From the NCBI GenBank assembly GCA_965200795.1, contig CBDAVB010000003.1, forward strand, positions 124,001 through 188,000: 64,000 nucleotides of DNA. The letters are read 5' to 3'. The notes below the pieces were generated by a model, which did no database searches, was not told the DNA's origin, and was given only the letters and a program-made list of their open reading frames with translations. Origin of the DNA: Parashewanella sp965200795. GTDB lineage: Bacteria; Pseudomonadota; Gammaproteobacteria; Enterobacterales; Shewanellaceae. Shown here piece by piece: positions 8,531 to 17,549 of this stretch (its first letter is position 1; every line of letters starts with the position of its first letter). The translations under genes were made by a program, and so were the position numbers.

Positions 8531-11146
8531 CTACTGCTTAGGCGCCCAATTATTCCATTTATCGTTCGCCGATTGATGCAACGTAAAACTCGCGTCATTT
8601 CGCAACCGGTTACCGGCATTCGTTTTATCTCTGGTGACGACAGCAATACCGCCAATCAGAACATTTTCTAATGAACCCGTATCAACCTTAATGCCTGAGA
8701 AAAGCCCCGCGTCAACTTTAATCCCTGAACGCTCCCAGAACCGACTTGAGGTGTTCACATATCTAGCGAACTTATTTTCAATGCAGGCTTGGATCTCAAC
8801 TTTATCGCCGGCCGGAGTTAACTGAAAAGCTTCGACTTTTCCAATCGGAATTCCGCGATAAAAGATCCGGGTCGCCGTGGTGACTGAGCCTAACTCCGAT
8901 TTGGTTAATACCAGGTTTATCGAGTCTTTCGCGACATCGGAAAACGGCTTTTGTTCCAGCGTGCCTTTAAATACCGAGGTATGTTTTCTGCTCACACCGG
9001 GTAAAACGTTAACGTACGGACCGGTTAATAACGTTTCCGGAGCTTTAATACCCGCGAGCGAAACCTGCGCGTCAACAATTGAGTATCGCGAGTCGCTTCT
9101 GGTGAAGTATTCAGCGTAACGGTTTTCTAAATAAGCGGTTGCCGTCAGCGTGTCTAAATCCTGATTGAGTTTTACACGGGTCACTTTTCCGACTTCATAG
9201 CCTTGATATTTAATGGCTGAATTAGCTTTTAAACCTGATTTAGCGGAAAACGTTATGCTGATAGGTTTCGCCTGAATGAGCGCAAGCCGCTTTGAGTCAA
9301 AAAGCAGGGTGTTCGGCTCAGATAAGGGTTTATCTAAGAGCCCTAAGTTGATGCTGCTTTTTAACAGTCCCTCCAGCGGAGCGATATCAACTTTAATTCC
9401 GGAAAGGCTCGCGTCAACACTGGCGGCTTGATTACGCCAGAAAACACTTCTGTTATTAAGCAGCTTCTGATACTTATTGTTAATCAGCAGATCAATTTTA
9501 AATCGGTCGGCTCGCGCTAACCAGCTGACCGACGCCACCTGCCCGATCCTCATGTTCTTGTAGAAAACGGCGGCGCCGGTTTCCAGCCCGTAACCACTGG
9601 TCGAAGCTAATTGATACTTGACTGAGTTTTCGGCGATAAGCTTTTGCGCGGCGATATCCTTTGACTTAAACAAACTCATTGTTGTCGAGGGGGCCCGGCT
9701 GGATTTGTTACCGACTAACGCTATCGCGCCGCTCAGGGCGCCGGCTAAGTCACCGGTTTTTACCGAGACCCCGGTTAAGCCGGCATTGATATCAAGAGCC
9801 GGTACAGGTACAAAATAATTATCATCATTGATCAGCGACCTGAACTCGGGTGAAATTTCAGCGTTCATGATCACCTGAGAAAGATCTTTTGTTAACTGAA
9901 CGTCTTTAATTTCACCAATCTTAATATTGAGGTATTTGATTTGCGAGCCGCTTTTGAAACCGTAGTTTTCAGCGCCGCTGATCGTGAATTTGTAGCCCGG
10001 CTTTGCGGCGGTCTCAGGAGCGTCGTTGAGCAATTTAAAAGAAGTGTTCACTTTTCCCTGTCCCGGTAAAAAGTTAATCACTGAACCTGTAATCAAACGA
10101 GACGCGTGCCTGATGCCGTCTAAGCCCAAATGCGCGCCTTCAGTCCAAAACTTTGAACCAACTGTCAGCAGCTTAGCGTATTTTCTGAAAATTTCAGCTT
10201 TAATTTCAACCTGCCTGCCCTTTAATGCGGTATCTGTAACTTTGCCTATCTTCAGGCCGCGATACTGAATTGAGGCGCCGACACTTACAAAATCCAGAGT
10301 ATCGGCGGCGAGCGTGATATTTGTTCCGCCGTTTGCTTCGGCCTCAGAATCGAATAAGGTGTATGTCTCACCCGATCGGGCCGGCTTATCACCTTTCGGT
10401 GAGTCAAAGTTGATTCCGCCCGCGATAATAGACGCTAAACTTTCAGCCTGTACTTTCACGCCGGAAAGTGAAGCGTGAAATTTTACGCCGGACGCATTCC
10501 AGAAACGGCTGTTTTCTTTCACTAAATAGGCGTATTGCTTTTGAATGAAAACACTTATAGCTACCAGATCTGATTGGTCAAGTCTGAAACTTACGACATT
10601 TCCGACCGGGATCTGACGATAGAAAATATGAGAGCCGATATCTATAGAACCGAGTTTCTCGGCATATAAAGTTAACAGCATACCCTCACTCGCCGGCATG
10701 ATCGGCGGCGCTTCCAGGCTGGCCTCAAATTTTAACTTTCTGGCACCGTCACCCGGTTTAATGGCGATATAATTACCTGAGAATAGGGTATCTAAGCCTT
10801 CAATCTTGGTGATACTCGCTTTCGGGCTGACCAGCCAGAATTGCGTGTTTTCGTTTAAGAAGGGCTCACCGCGGTAGTTCATATTGACAGTAACAACCAC
10901 GCCTTGCAATGAGTTGTCGATTTCAATGTCAGTAACTTTACCTACATTAACCCCCTGGTATTTAACGAGGGTTTTACCGATTTCAATACCTGTAGCATTA
11001 GGAAAATGAATGGTGATCTCGACACCCGCATCCTTAATTCCTTTGACTAATAACCACAATCCCAAAATGAGGGCGACAGCGGGTAAAAGCCATATCGGTG
11101 AGAAAAGCTTCTTTTTAACAATCTTAGGTGTTTCGCTTTGAATCAT
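8531..11146 (-). CDS. letB: Multi-domain MCE protein LetB (YebT), trans-envelope lipid conduit
   Basis: An 871-residue protein close to E. coli LetB (about 877). LetB forms a stacked hexameric tunnel carrying lipids between the inner and outer membranes, with LetA as inner-membrane partner. One N-terminal helix (about 15-35) is followed by seven MCE repeats, recognisable by the recurring 'G..(I/V).G..(V/I).Y...(I/V)G.(V/I)' pattern, as in VKYQGVNVGKV, FYRQIPVGNV, QYRGLKIGKV, KYLNIKIGEI, FYKNMRIGQV, KYQGYEVGKV and FYRGIPIGKV. Seven repeats is the LetB number, against three in PqiB. The start overlaps the upstream letA half by 23 bases, so translation is probably coupled. The C-terminus ends NKWNNWAPKQ. 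Confidence 0.93.
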   Translation of the reverse strand: MIQSETPKIVKKKLFSPIWLLPAVALILGLWLLVKGIKDAGVEITIHFPNATGIEIGKTLVKYQGVNVGKVTDIEIDNSLQGVVVTVNMNYRGEPFLNENTQFWLVSPKASITKIEGLDTLFSGNYIAIKPGDGARKLKFEASLEAPPIMPASEGMLLTLYAEKLGSIDIGSHIFYRQIPVGNVVSFRLDQSDLVAISVFIQKQYAYLVKENSRFWNASGVKFHASLSGVKVQAESLASIIAGGINFDSPKGDKPARSGETYTLFDSEAEANGGTNITLAADTLDFVSVGASIQYRGLKIGKVTDTALKGRQVEIKAEIFRKYAKLLTVGSKFWTEGAHLGLDGIRHASRLITGSVINFLPGQGKVNTSFKLLNDAPETAAKPGYKFTISGAENYGFKSGSQIKYLNIKIGEIKDVQLTKDLSQVIMNAEISPEFRSLINDDNYFVPVPALDINAGLTGVSVKTGDLAGALSGAIALVGNKSSRAPSTTMSLFKSKDIAAQKLIAENSVKYQLASTSGYGLETGAAVFYKNMRIGQVASVSWLARADRFKIDLLINNKYQKLLNNRSVFWRNQAASVDASLSGIKVDIAPLEGLLKSSINLGLLDKPLSEPNTLLFDSKRLALIQAKPISITFSAKSGLKANSAIKYQGYEVGKVTRVKLNQDLDTLTATAYLENRYAEYFTRSDSRYSIVDAQVSLAGIKAPETLLTGPYVNVLPGVSRKHTSVFKGTLEQKPFSDVAKDSINLVLTKSELGSVTTATRIFYRGIPIGKVEAFQLTPAGDKVEIQACIENKFARYVNTSSRFWERSGIKVDAGLFSGIKVDTGSLENVLIGGIAVVTRDKTNAGNRLRNDASFTLHQSANDKWNNWAPKQ

Positions 11147-11765
11147 GTTCCGTTTCCAGTTTGTCCCACAACAAACGCGTATCCAGCACTTTGGCGGCCA
11201 GCTGAGTGAATAAAATTACCAGGGCAAATGGCGTGGCCGCCGGCCCCGCGCGGGCGTCAAGCAGTTGCCCCATATTCACTAAAGCAACGGTTAAAGAAAT
11301 CACGCATAGATCCAGCATAGACCAGCGTCCGATCCATTCAATGACATGAAAGCCTTTCATAAGAACTCTTTTTGAAAGGGGCAGGTTAAAGCTGATGGCT
11401 GAAAGGTAAGTGATTAAGCCTAAAATTTTCAGCCAGGGCACGAGGATACTCGCGATAAACAAAATAACGGCGATCGGGAACATGCCGGAATCGATGGTGT
11501 GCAGGATCCCTGAAAAAATAGTGTCCTCAGACTCCGCGCCTTGTTTTGTGATAATGCTGATAGGGTAATAGTTGGCGGGAATCAACATGATTGCGGCGGT
11601 AATCAGCAGTGCCCAGGCTTTCTGCAGACTTGAGTGATCACGGTTTCTCAAAGGCGTACCGCATCTGTCGCATTCAACAAGTCCGATATCACAAACTTTT
11701 TTACAGGTGTGGCAAATGACCAGATTAAGGTCGCGTCCTTGAATGTATTGTCTGGATTTAGTCAT
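11124..11765 (-). CDS. letA: LetA/PqiA-family membrane protein, C-terminal half protein
   Basis: A 213-residue PqiA-domain protein. The N-terminal zinc-ribbon-like cysteines read CHTCKKVC and CDRCG. Four hydrophobic segments follow (LLITAAIMLIPANYYPI, AVILFIASILVPWL and two more). It corresponds to the second half of E. coli LetA (YebS, about 427 residues), which is one chain carrying two PqiA modules. Here the halves are two proteins that overlap by eight bases. Together with LetB it should form the inner-membrane part of the Let lipid-transport system. The two-protein layout is, as far as I recall, common in this group and is not a frameshift artefact, since each part has its own complete zinc ribbon. 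Confidence 0.85.
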   Translation of the reverse strand: MTKSRQYIQGRDLNLVICHTCKKVCDIGLVECDRCGTPLRNRDHSSLQKAWALLITAAIMLIPANYYPISIITKQGAESEDTIFSGILHTIDSGMFPIAVILFIASILVPWLKILGLITYLSAISFNLPLSKRVLMKGFHVIEWIGRWSMLDLCVISLTVALVNMGQLLDARAGPAATPFALVILFTQLAAKVLDTRLLWDKLETEHDSKRNT

Positions 11766-12393
11766 GCAGCTGACTCCACATATGCTCGATGTCGTATTCG
11801 CGCTGCAGGAAAATCATTGCGATAAATAGCATGGCGTAGCAAAAAGAACCGACTCCGAAGGTAACGTCAGCGAAATCACCGAGATTAAAATACGTCACTA
11901 AGATACTGATGACATAGATTTCAGGCATTGAAAATTGGTTTATAAAACCGTGTTGTTTCAATAAAAGTTTTAATATGTTGCGGTAAACACGATTACGGAT
12001 CCCGAACTTCAGAATCAGTGTCTGAACTAAAACCGATAAAATAAACAAAAGAGGCGCGATAATCGCTGCCGAAATCACAGCGGCTCCGACAACATAGTAA
12101 CCCTGCTCTATTACGGTTAAAGCGCCATCAAATACAGTGGAAGATCTAATACTGCCTAAAAAGCGTAATTCTAAAATCGGAAAATAATTAGCGGGTATAA
12201 ACAAGAGAAGGGCGGTAACGCAAAGCGCTAAGATACCACTGACGGTGCAAAAAGGGGCGTGATATAGCTCGGTATGACAACGAGGGCACAACGCTCTTAC
12301 ATTTGAGGGTAGTGCCCGCTTAGATACCGCCACATCACAAGAGTGGCAAAGTATAACGGCCTCATGATCTGTACTGGAGCTTTTTTCCACCAA
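11758..12393 (-). CDS. letA: LetA/PqiA-family membrane protein, N-terminal half protein
   Basis: A 211-residue PqiA-domain protein, first in the operon. Paired cysteines CHSC and CPRC lie in the first 40 residues, and four membrane segments follow, including ALLLFIPANYFPI, a motif shared with its partner (LIPANYYPI). It matches the first half of E. coli LetA. The start is uncertain: TTG at 12393 or GTG at 12390, both with weak ribosome-binding sites. It overlaps the next gene by eight bases. No recognisable operator was seen in the 128 bases before the next feature. Confidence 0.83.
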   Translation of the reverse strand: MVEKSSSTDHEAVILCHSCDVAVSKRALPSNVRALCPRCHTELYHAPFCTVSGILALCVTALLLFIPANYFPILELRFLGSIRSSTVFDGALTVIEQGYYVVGAAVISAAIIAPLLFILSVLVQTLILKFGIRNRVYRNILKLLLKQHGFINQFSMPEIYVISILVTYFNLGDFADVTFGVGSFCYAMLFIAMIFLQREYDIEHMWSQLHD

Positions 12394-12521
12394 TTCACAT
12401 CCGTCCGGGAAAAGTTTTTTATAAATTCTAGCAACTAATCGGATGAAGATCGATTTTTAAAATAATTTAAAACCTAAATGCGTTTCAATTATATAAAGGA
12501 ATTACAGATTAAATTTAGTTT

Positions 12522-12644
12522 ATGAACATCCGTCTGCCGGCCGTGATATTGCTCAGTCTGTTGTTTTTACATTTATTATTCTTAATGATTAATGAAAAGA
12601 ATCCCGCTGCTGATAAAATTATACTATGTAAGTCAGTCAGGTAA
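12522..12644 (+). CDS. Putative small membrane ORF, 40 residues
   Basis: ATG at 12522 opens a 40-codon frame reading MNIRLPAVILLSLLFLHLLF and ending in KSVR. Residues 5-22 form one strongly hydrophobic helix followed by a charged tail. Its stop TAA (12642-12644) is the first part of TAAGGAG, the ribosome-binding site of the lipase gene at 12656, so the two could be translationally coupled. No good ribosome-binding site precedes it and I recognise no family. It is a tentative gene based on composition and position only. Confidence 0.3.
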   Translation: MNIRLPAVILLSLLFLHLLFLMINEKNPAADKIILCKSVR

Positions 12645-12655
12645 GGAGTTCTTCT

Positions 12656-13717
12656 ATGATTTCAGTCAAGTTTTCAACTTGCGAATCTGATAGTGTGGTT
12701 ATTGATGATAGCGAAATTGTCAAATCTAAAACCGTGGAGGACGCTACCGGAGGCATTGACGAACCGGATGATGGTTTTGTAATTATTGAGACACCGGCTT
12801 CTTACGGAGCGGCGAAATTTCATCATGACGGAGCCTCTTCACCCGCGGCTGGTAAAAAGCCTGAATACGCAGTTTCAGCGGCAGGTAGACAGAAACATCT
12901 GCTTGATGTCTTTTCGGATCATGACATATTAACGTTCGCTGATCTTGCTTATAACAGCTATTACGAAAATGAATATGTAAGTTATAACAGCTATTGCAAA
13001 AATGAATATATAAAACGAAGCGGTTCCGGTTATCTAAAAGTGGAATTTAACGCTGACAGGTCTACGAGCACCGGACTGAAATTTATAGATATCCCGCAAA
13101 TCAAATCAAAATCGGATTTCACTTACCTCATTTTCTTCAATACTGACAGTAAAAAGTACGTCGTGTCATTCGGGGGTACTACTAACATGCAAGGCGCCAC
13201 AGCAAGTGTGAAACATTTCATAGGAATGAATTCAATGCCTTATGATAATGCAATGAAACTGGTATCCGAACTAACCACTAAGGCCGGCACTGATAATGTC
13301 ATTTGTGTAGGACATTCTCTAGGGGGCGGATTATCCATCGCCGCGGCCAAATTAACGGGTTGTTATTCGGTTACTTTTAATCCGCCGGATGTGAATAATT
13401 CCGTAATTGATAACTATGTAAGAAAACACGGATTAGTGGCAAGGGCACGTGATCAAAACAACCGGGCGTTAACTTTCGCCGTAACCGCGGATCCTCTTAC
13501 GGTTTTTAATCGAAAAACAACTAAAAAGGAATACGGCACAACGCTTACTATACCGGCAGAAAAGTCAGGTATTTCACTTGAATGTCACAAAATTCAATAT
13601 ATCAGAGACGTTCTGCCGGATTATCTGAAAAATTTAAGAGCCTTAAGAGCCGCGGATAAGACTCCGCAAATGAAATTTCAAAGCAAAAATAATCCTCATT
13701 GTCGGATGAGTTATTAA
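12656..13717 (+). CDS. Class 3 lipase-like alpha/beta hydrolase
   Basis: A 353-residue protein with the lipase nucleophile elbow VGHSLGGGLS, Ser221. A plausible triad is completed by Asp279 (TADPLT, as in the 'DP' motif of class 3 lipases) and His311 (LECHKI). The first 90 residues are acidic and low in similarity to anything I know. Residues 99-120 are two copies of an 11-residue unit. No signal peptide is visible, so it is cytoplasmic or exported by a dedicated secretion system. It is preceded by AAGGAG and ends convergently with purB, overlapping its stop by four bases. Substrate unknown; a phospholipase or effector role is speculation. Confidence 0.7.
   Translation: MISVKFSTCESDSVVIDDSEIVKSKTVEDATGGIDEPDDGFVIIETPASYGAAKFHHDGASSPAAGKKPEYAVSAAGRQKHLLDVFSDHDILTFADLAYNSYYENEYVSYNSYCKNEYIKRSGSGYLKVEFNADRSTSTGLKFIDIPQIKSKSDFTYLIFFNTDSKKYVVSFGGTTNMQGATASVKHFIGMNSMPYDNAMKLVSELTTKAGTDNVICVGHSLGGGLSIAAAKLTGCYSVTFNPPDVNNSVIDNYVRKHGLVARARDQNNRALTFAVTADPLTVFNRKTTKKEYGTTLTIPAEKSGISLECHKIQYIRDVLPDYLKNLRALRAADKTPQMKFQSKNNPHCRMSY
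12950..13015 (+). repeat. Two-copy 33-bp tandem repeat inside the lipase-like gene
   Basis: Unit 1 (12950-12982) encodes YNSYYENEYVS and unit 2 (12983-13015) encodes YNSYCKNEYIK. The DNA copies differ at a handful of positions. The unit length is a multiple of three, so the frame is kept. Confidence 0.85.
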
Positions 13718-13728
13718 AATAACTCATC
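13705..13728. terminator. Perfect inverted repeat spanning two convergent stop codons
   Basis: GATGAGTTATT (13705-13715) and AATAACTCATC (13718-13728) are perfect inverted repeats around two bases. The hairpin contains the stop codons of both the lipase gene and purB. It may act as a bidirectional end signal, though it is AT-rich and lacks a T-run. Confidence 0.5.
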
Positions 13729-15084
13729 AACGAATCTTTGCGCGCGGCCGGTATAATTAGCCGGAGTCATTTTCTTCAGTTCGGTTTTGGCTTCATCCGG
13801 TAACTCAAGACCGTCAATGAAGCTTGCTAACTGCTCACCGTCAATACGTTTACCGCGGGTTAACTCTTTGAGCTTCTCATATGGCTTTTCAATACCGTAA
13901 CGGCGCATAACCGTTTGCACGGGTTCCGCGAGCACTTCCCAGTTCTGGTCAAGCTCATTACGTAAGCGCTCCTCGTTAACCTGAAGTTTGCTGACGCCTT
14001 TTAAGCTCGCCTGATAAGCGATAACGGAATGGGCGATACCGACGCCTAAGTTTCTTAATACCGTTGAGTCAGTCAGGTCACGCTGCCAGCGGGATACAGG
14101 CAGTTTAGCGGCTAAGTGCCGCATTAAGGCGTTAGCGATACCTAAGTTACCCTCTGAGTTTTCGAAATCAATCGGGTTAACTTTATGCGGCATGGTCGAA
14201 GAGCCGATCTCGCCGGCGACGGTACGTTGTTTAAAGTGACCCAGCGCGATGTAACCCCAGATATCACGATCAAAATCAATCAGGATGGTATTGAAGCGCG
14301 CGACGGCGTCAAATAACTCAGCGATATAATCGTGTGGCTCAATCTGAGTCGTGTAAGCGTTCCACTCAAGCCCCAGGCCGGTAACAAACTTTTCAGAAAG
14401 CTCGTGCCAGTTAATGTCCGGATACGCGCAAAGATGAGCATTATAGTTACCGACCGCGCCGTTAATTTTACCCATTAACTCAATGGCTTTGATTTGTTTC
14501 AACTGACGTTCCATACGAACGACAACGTTAGCCATTTCTTTACCTAAAGTCGAAGGTGAAGCGGGCTGGCCGTGAGTCCGTGACATTAACGGAACGCCGC
14601 GGGTTTCCTGAGCTAACCCTTTAATCGCGGCGATGACTTTTTCGCAGCAGGGAACGACGATTTGCTCCCTCGCTTCTTTGAGCATCAGCCCGTGCGAAAG
14701 ATTATTGATATCTTCAGAAGTACAGGCGAAATGAACGAATTCACTGATGGCGTTTAATTCAGCGTTATCCGCGAACCGCTCTTTGATGAAGTACTCAACG
14801 GCTTTTACGTCATGGTTGGTGGTACGCTCAATTTCTTTAACCCGTAAGGCATGTTCAGCGGTAAAGTTATCCTTAATACTGTCTAACAGAGCAGCCGCCT
14901 CTGAACTTAGCGCGGGTACTTCTTCGATACCGTCACAATCGGCCAGTAGCTTTAACCAGTTAATTTCAACTTGAACACGATACTTCGTAAGACCGAACTC
15001 GCTGAAAATCTCTCTGAGATCTGAAGTTTTATTACCATAACGACCGTCTACGGGAGAGATAGCGGTTAGCGCGGAAAGTTCCAT
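13714..15084 (-). CDS. purB: Adenylosuccinate lyase
   Basis: Catalyses two fumarate-releasing steps: SAICAR to AICAR and adenylosuccinate to AMP in purine synthesis. The 456 residues match E. coli PurB length. The fumarase/aspartase superfamily signature SSTMPHKVNPIDFEN is present, as are TSEDINN and SRTHGQPASPSTLGKE. It is the last gene of the leftward mnmA-hflD-purB group, a conserved gammaproteobacterial order, and ends in the hairpin at 13705. Confidence 0.98.
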   Translation of the reverse strand: MELSALTAISPVDGRYGNKTSDLREIFSEFGLTKYRVQVEINWLKLLADCDGIEEVPALSSEAAALLDSIKDNFTAEHALRVKEIERTTNHDVKAVEYFIKERFADNAELNAISEFVHFACTSEDINNLSHGLMLKEAREQIVVPCCEKVIAAIKGLAQETRGVPLMSRTHGQPASPSTLGKEMANVVVRMERQLKQIKAIELMGKINGAVGNYNAHLCAYPDINWHELSEKFVTGLGLEWNAYTTQIEPHDYIAELFDAVARFNTILIDFDRDIWGYIALGHFKQRTVAGEIGSSTMPHKVNPIDFENSEGNLGIANALMRHLAAKLPVSRWQRDLTDSTVLRNLGVGIAHSVIAYQASLKGVSKLQVNEERLRNELDQNWEVLAEPVQTVMRRYGIEKPYEKLKELTRGKRIDGEQLASFIDGLELPDEAKTELKKMTPANYTGRAQRFVDELF

Positions 15085-15178
15085 TATAAGCTCCTTGATG
15101 AACTTTTATTTTTAGCAGGGTATTTAAGATGCAAACCATAATTTTAAAAAAATTATCGCCGGCTGCTTACCTTTTTGT

Positions 15179-15796
15179 TTATAAATTTTTTAAGTTGTAT
15201 CTTGCTGCTTCAACGAGTTTTCTACGTCGAAACACTAATTCTCTTCGTTTACCGCCAAGCTGACGCCACAGAACGGCGCTGCGGATCGCCGCGAGTAAAA
15301 AAGCCCGGACCCGCTCCTGGGTTCTGGTCTGGTTGATGATGTCAGGTTTGCCCGCCACCATAATTCTCGGGCCTAAATTGCTGATAAGATCGACATAGAT
15401 ATCGGCCAGATTTTTAATCATCCGCTCATCTGTGATATCAAAGTGAACAAGCTGACGATCCAGTCGGCTGATACGATCCGCCATTTCTGACATATTGCCT
15501 GACTTAACTAACTTACGCTCAAGTGATAATATAGCGACTAAGTAACGGGTGATTTCGATGTCTTTGTTACCGGAATCGTCAAGTTGCTGAAAAGTCAGTT
15601 TATAACCATTTTCAAGCACTGATTTTTCAGGGTAGACATCTTCAATGTTGCCGGGATTGGTCACGGTAATGCTATTGAGGCACGCCTTAGCGGCCTCTTT
15701 GTCCAATTCGCCGGTGCGAGCCGCTTTCTGTACCAGTGAAAGCGCGTTCAGTATTCCCGCGAGCGCCATGGCTTTTTGCTGTTGCTGTTGATCCAT
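15179..15796 (-). CDS. hflD: High frequency lysogenization protein HflD homologue
   Basis: A 205-residue HflD-family protein. In E. coli HflD sits at the inner membrane, binds phage lambda CII and affects lysogeny; its native cell role is unclear. Matching blocks include LERKLVKSGNMSEMADRI, RLDRQLVHFDI, DIYVDLISNLGPRIMVAG and VRAFLLAAIRSAVLWRQLGG. The N-terminus has a short polyglutamine run (MDQQQQQ). It starts three bases after the mnmA stop, so it is certainly in the same operon. Confidence 0.93.
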   Translation of the reverse strand: MDQQQQQKAMALAGILNALSLVQKAARTGELDKEAAKACLNSITVTNPGNIEDVYPEKSVLENGYKLTFQQLDDSGNKDIEITRYLVAILSLERKLVKSGNMSEMADRISRLDRQLVHFDITDERMIKNLADIYVDLISNLGPRIMVAGKPDIINQTRTQERVRAFLLAAIRSAVLWRQLGGKRRELVFRRRKLVEAARYNLKNL

Positions 15797-15799
15797 GAG

Positions 15800-16915
15800 C
15801 TAGTCCCTAATCAACTCATCGATAATTCCGCCGCCGAGACAAACCTCGCCATCATAAAAAACGGCGGACTGTCCGGGAGTTACCGCCGCCACAGGCTCAT
15901 CAAAAATGACGCGAATGGTTTCGTCGTCAACGTAATTGATACAGCAAGCCACGTCAGACTGACGGTAACGAGTTTTTACGGTGATTTTTGAGCCGTTCCG
16001 CGGACCTTTTCTGTCAACCCAGTGCAGCTGATTTACTTTCATGCCGGATGACATCAGGCGAGGGTGGTTACCGCCTTGAGCGATAATAAGCACGTTTCGC
16101 TTCAGATCCTTATCAACGACGTACCACGGATCATCACTGCTGTTTTTCAGGCCGCCGATGCCTAAACCTTTTCGCTGACCTAAAGTGTGGTACATCAGAC
16201 CCTGGTGTTGAGCGATTACGTCACCATCCGCGGTTTCAATATCGCCGGGTTGAGCGGGTAGGTAGTTGGCCAGGAAATCAGTAAATTTGCGTTCACCGAT
16301 AAAGCAGATACCGGTACTGTCTTTTTTCGAAGCGGTGACCAGCCCTTGCTCCTGAGCGATCTTTCTTACCTCCGTTTTTTCCAGTTCACCTAACGGGAAT
16401 AAACTGCGGGCCACTTGCTGATGACTTAAAGTGTATAAGAAATAACTCTGGTCTTTGTTTCTGTCGGCACCACGTAACATTTGTGTTGTGTCGTCAATAT
16501 CCCCGCGACGGACATAGTGTCCCATGGCAATGTAATCAGCGTCTAAAATATCATCCGCGAAGTCTAAAAACGCCTTAAACTTAATTTCTTTGTTGCACAT
16601 GATATCCGGATTCGGAGTACGTCCCGCCTTGTATTCGGCAAGGAAGTATTCAAATACGTTGTCCCAGTATTCAGAGGCAAAGTTTACCGTGTGCAGTTTG
16701 ACTCCTAACTTATCACATACGGCCTGAGCGTCTTTTAAGTCTTCCGCCGCCGCGCAATATTCGTCGGTATCATCCTCTTCCCAGTTTTTCATGAAAAGAC
16801 CTTCAACCTGGTAACCTTGCTGAAGAAGCAAATAAGCGGAAACAGAAGAGTCCACACCGCCGGACATGCCGACGATGACTTTTTTATCATGATTCGCGGA
16901 ATTTTCAGATGTCAT
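15800..16915 (-). CDS. mnmA: tRNA-specific 2-thiouridylase MnmA
   Basis: ATP-dependent thiolase that makes s2U34 in tRNA-Lys, -Glu and -Gln, taking sulfur from the Tus relay. The 371 residues match the family. The PP-loop reads GMSGGVDSSVSA near the N-terminus. The two catalytic cysteines sit in DIMCNKEIKF and STGICFIGE. The C-terminal domain ends with FYDGEVCLGGGII. It is followed by hflD with a 3-base gap. Confidence 0.98.
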   Translation of the reverse strand: MTSENSANHDKKVIVGMSGGVDSSVSAYLLLQQGYQVEGLFMKNWEEDDTDEYCAAAEDLKDAQAVCDKLGVKLHTVNFASEYWDNVFEYFLAEYKAGRTPNPDIMCNKEIKFKAFLDFADDILDADYIAMGHYVRRGDIDDTTQMLRGADRNKDQSYFLYTLSHQQVARSLFPLGELEKTEVRKIAQEQGLVTASKKDSTGICFIGERKFTDFLANYLPAQPGDIETADGDVIAQHQGLMYHTLGQRKGLGIGGLKNSSDDPWYVVDKDLKRNVLIIAQGGNHPRLMSSGMKVNQLHWVDRKGPRNGSKITVKTRYRQSDVACCINYVDDETIRVIFDEPVAAVTPGQSAVFYDGEVCLGGGIIDELIRD

Positions 16916-16990
16916 AAATACTTAAAACCAAATTTAGAAACAGTAATGCTGAAAGCAGATTCAATATGTCATCCCTGAGGGCAGGTTCGA

Positions 16991-17019
16991 CAAAAAGAAA
17001 CGCCGAGTTTTAATCGGCG
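16991..17019 (-). terminator. Terminator between nudJ and mnmA
   Basis: On the reverse strand CGCCGA-ttaaaac-TCGGCG (17019-17001) is followed by TTTCTTTTTG. It lies 44 bases after the nudJ stop, so mnmA probably has its own promoter in 16916-16990. Confidence 0.6.
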
Positions 17020-17062
17020 CCGTATTCTATCACGGCTTAACTATTCGGGCTATGAGACAAGT

Positions 17063-17533
17063 TTATAAAAGATCGTCAGATAAACATTTTAACGGCGTGC
17101 TGTTGCCTGCAAAATAATCTTTAAAAGTTTTTATGATCAACGGGCTTCGCAGCTGGGACTCGAGTGCCTGGATCTCGTCAAATGTCATCCAGTGAGCGGC
17201 CGCGATTTTGGGGTCTCCGGGTTTGGTCACCGGCGGATCAATAGTCATACCGTACTGGTTGACGATGCAGTGAAAGGTAAATCTCAGAAACTGTAAGCTT
17301 TCAGCGGCTTGGTATTGATCAATGCTGGTGAGAGACAAAGCCTTAGTGGCGATACCTGTCTCTTCCATAATTTCTCGCTCACAAGCTTTGACTAAACCTT
17401 CAAACTCTTCCAGATGTCCCGCGGGCTGGTTATAAACGGTCTGCCCGCCGACAATTTCTTCAACCATAAGTAATTTGTCATTCCACGCGACAATTCCTGC
17501 GACTGTAATATTGGGTTTGAAACGTTCAGTCAT
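17063..17533 (-). CDS. nudJ: Nudix phosphatase NudJ-like
   Basis: A 156-residue Nudix hydrolase. E. coli NudJ dephosphorylates thiamin pyrophosphate precursors and other nucleoside di- and triphosphates. The Nudix box is complete: G-x5-E-x7-REU-xEE-xGU is met by GHLEEFEGLVKACEREIM followed by EETGI. Flanking conserved text is NQPAGHLEE and FTFHC. It lies 16 bases downstream of rluE and just upstream of mnmA, the usual nudJ position. Confidence 0.9.
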   Translation of the reverse strand: MTERFKPNITVAGIVAWNDKLLMVEEIVGGQTVYNQPAGHLEEFEGLVKACEREIMEETGIATKALSLTSIDQYQAAESLQFLRFTFHCIVNQYGMTIDPPVTKPGDPKIAAAHWMTFDEIQALESQLRSPLIIKTFKDYFAGNSTPLKCLSDDLL

Positions 17534-17549
17534 TGATTTACCTCTGTGC

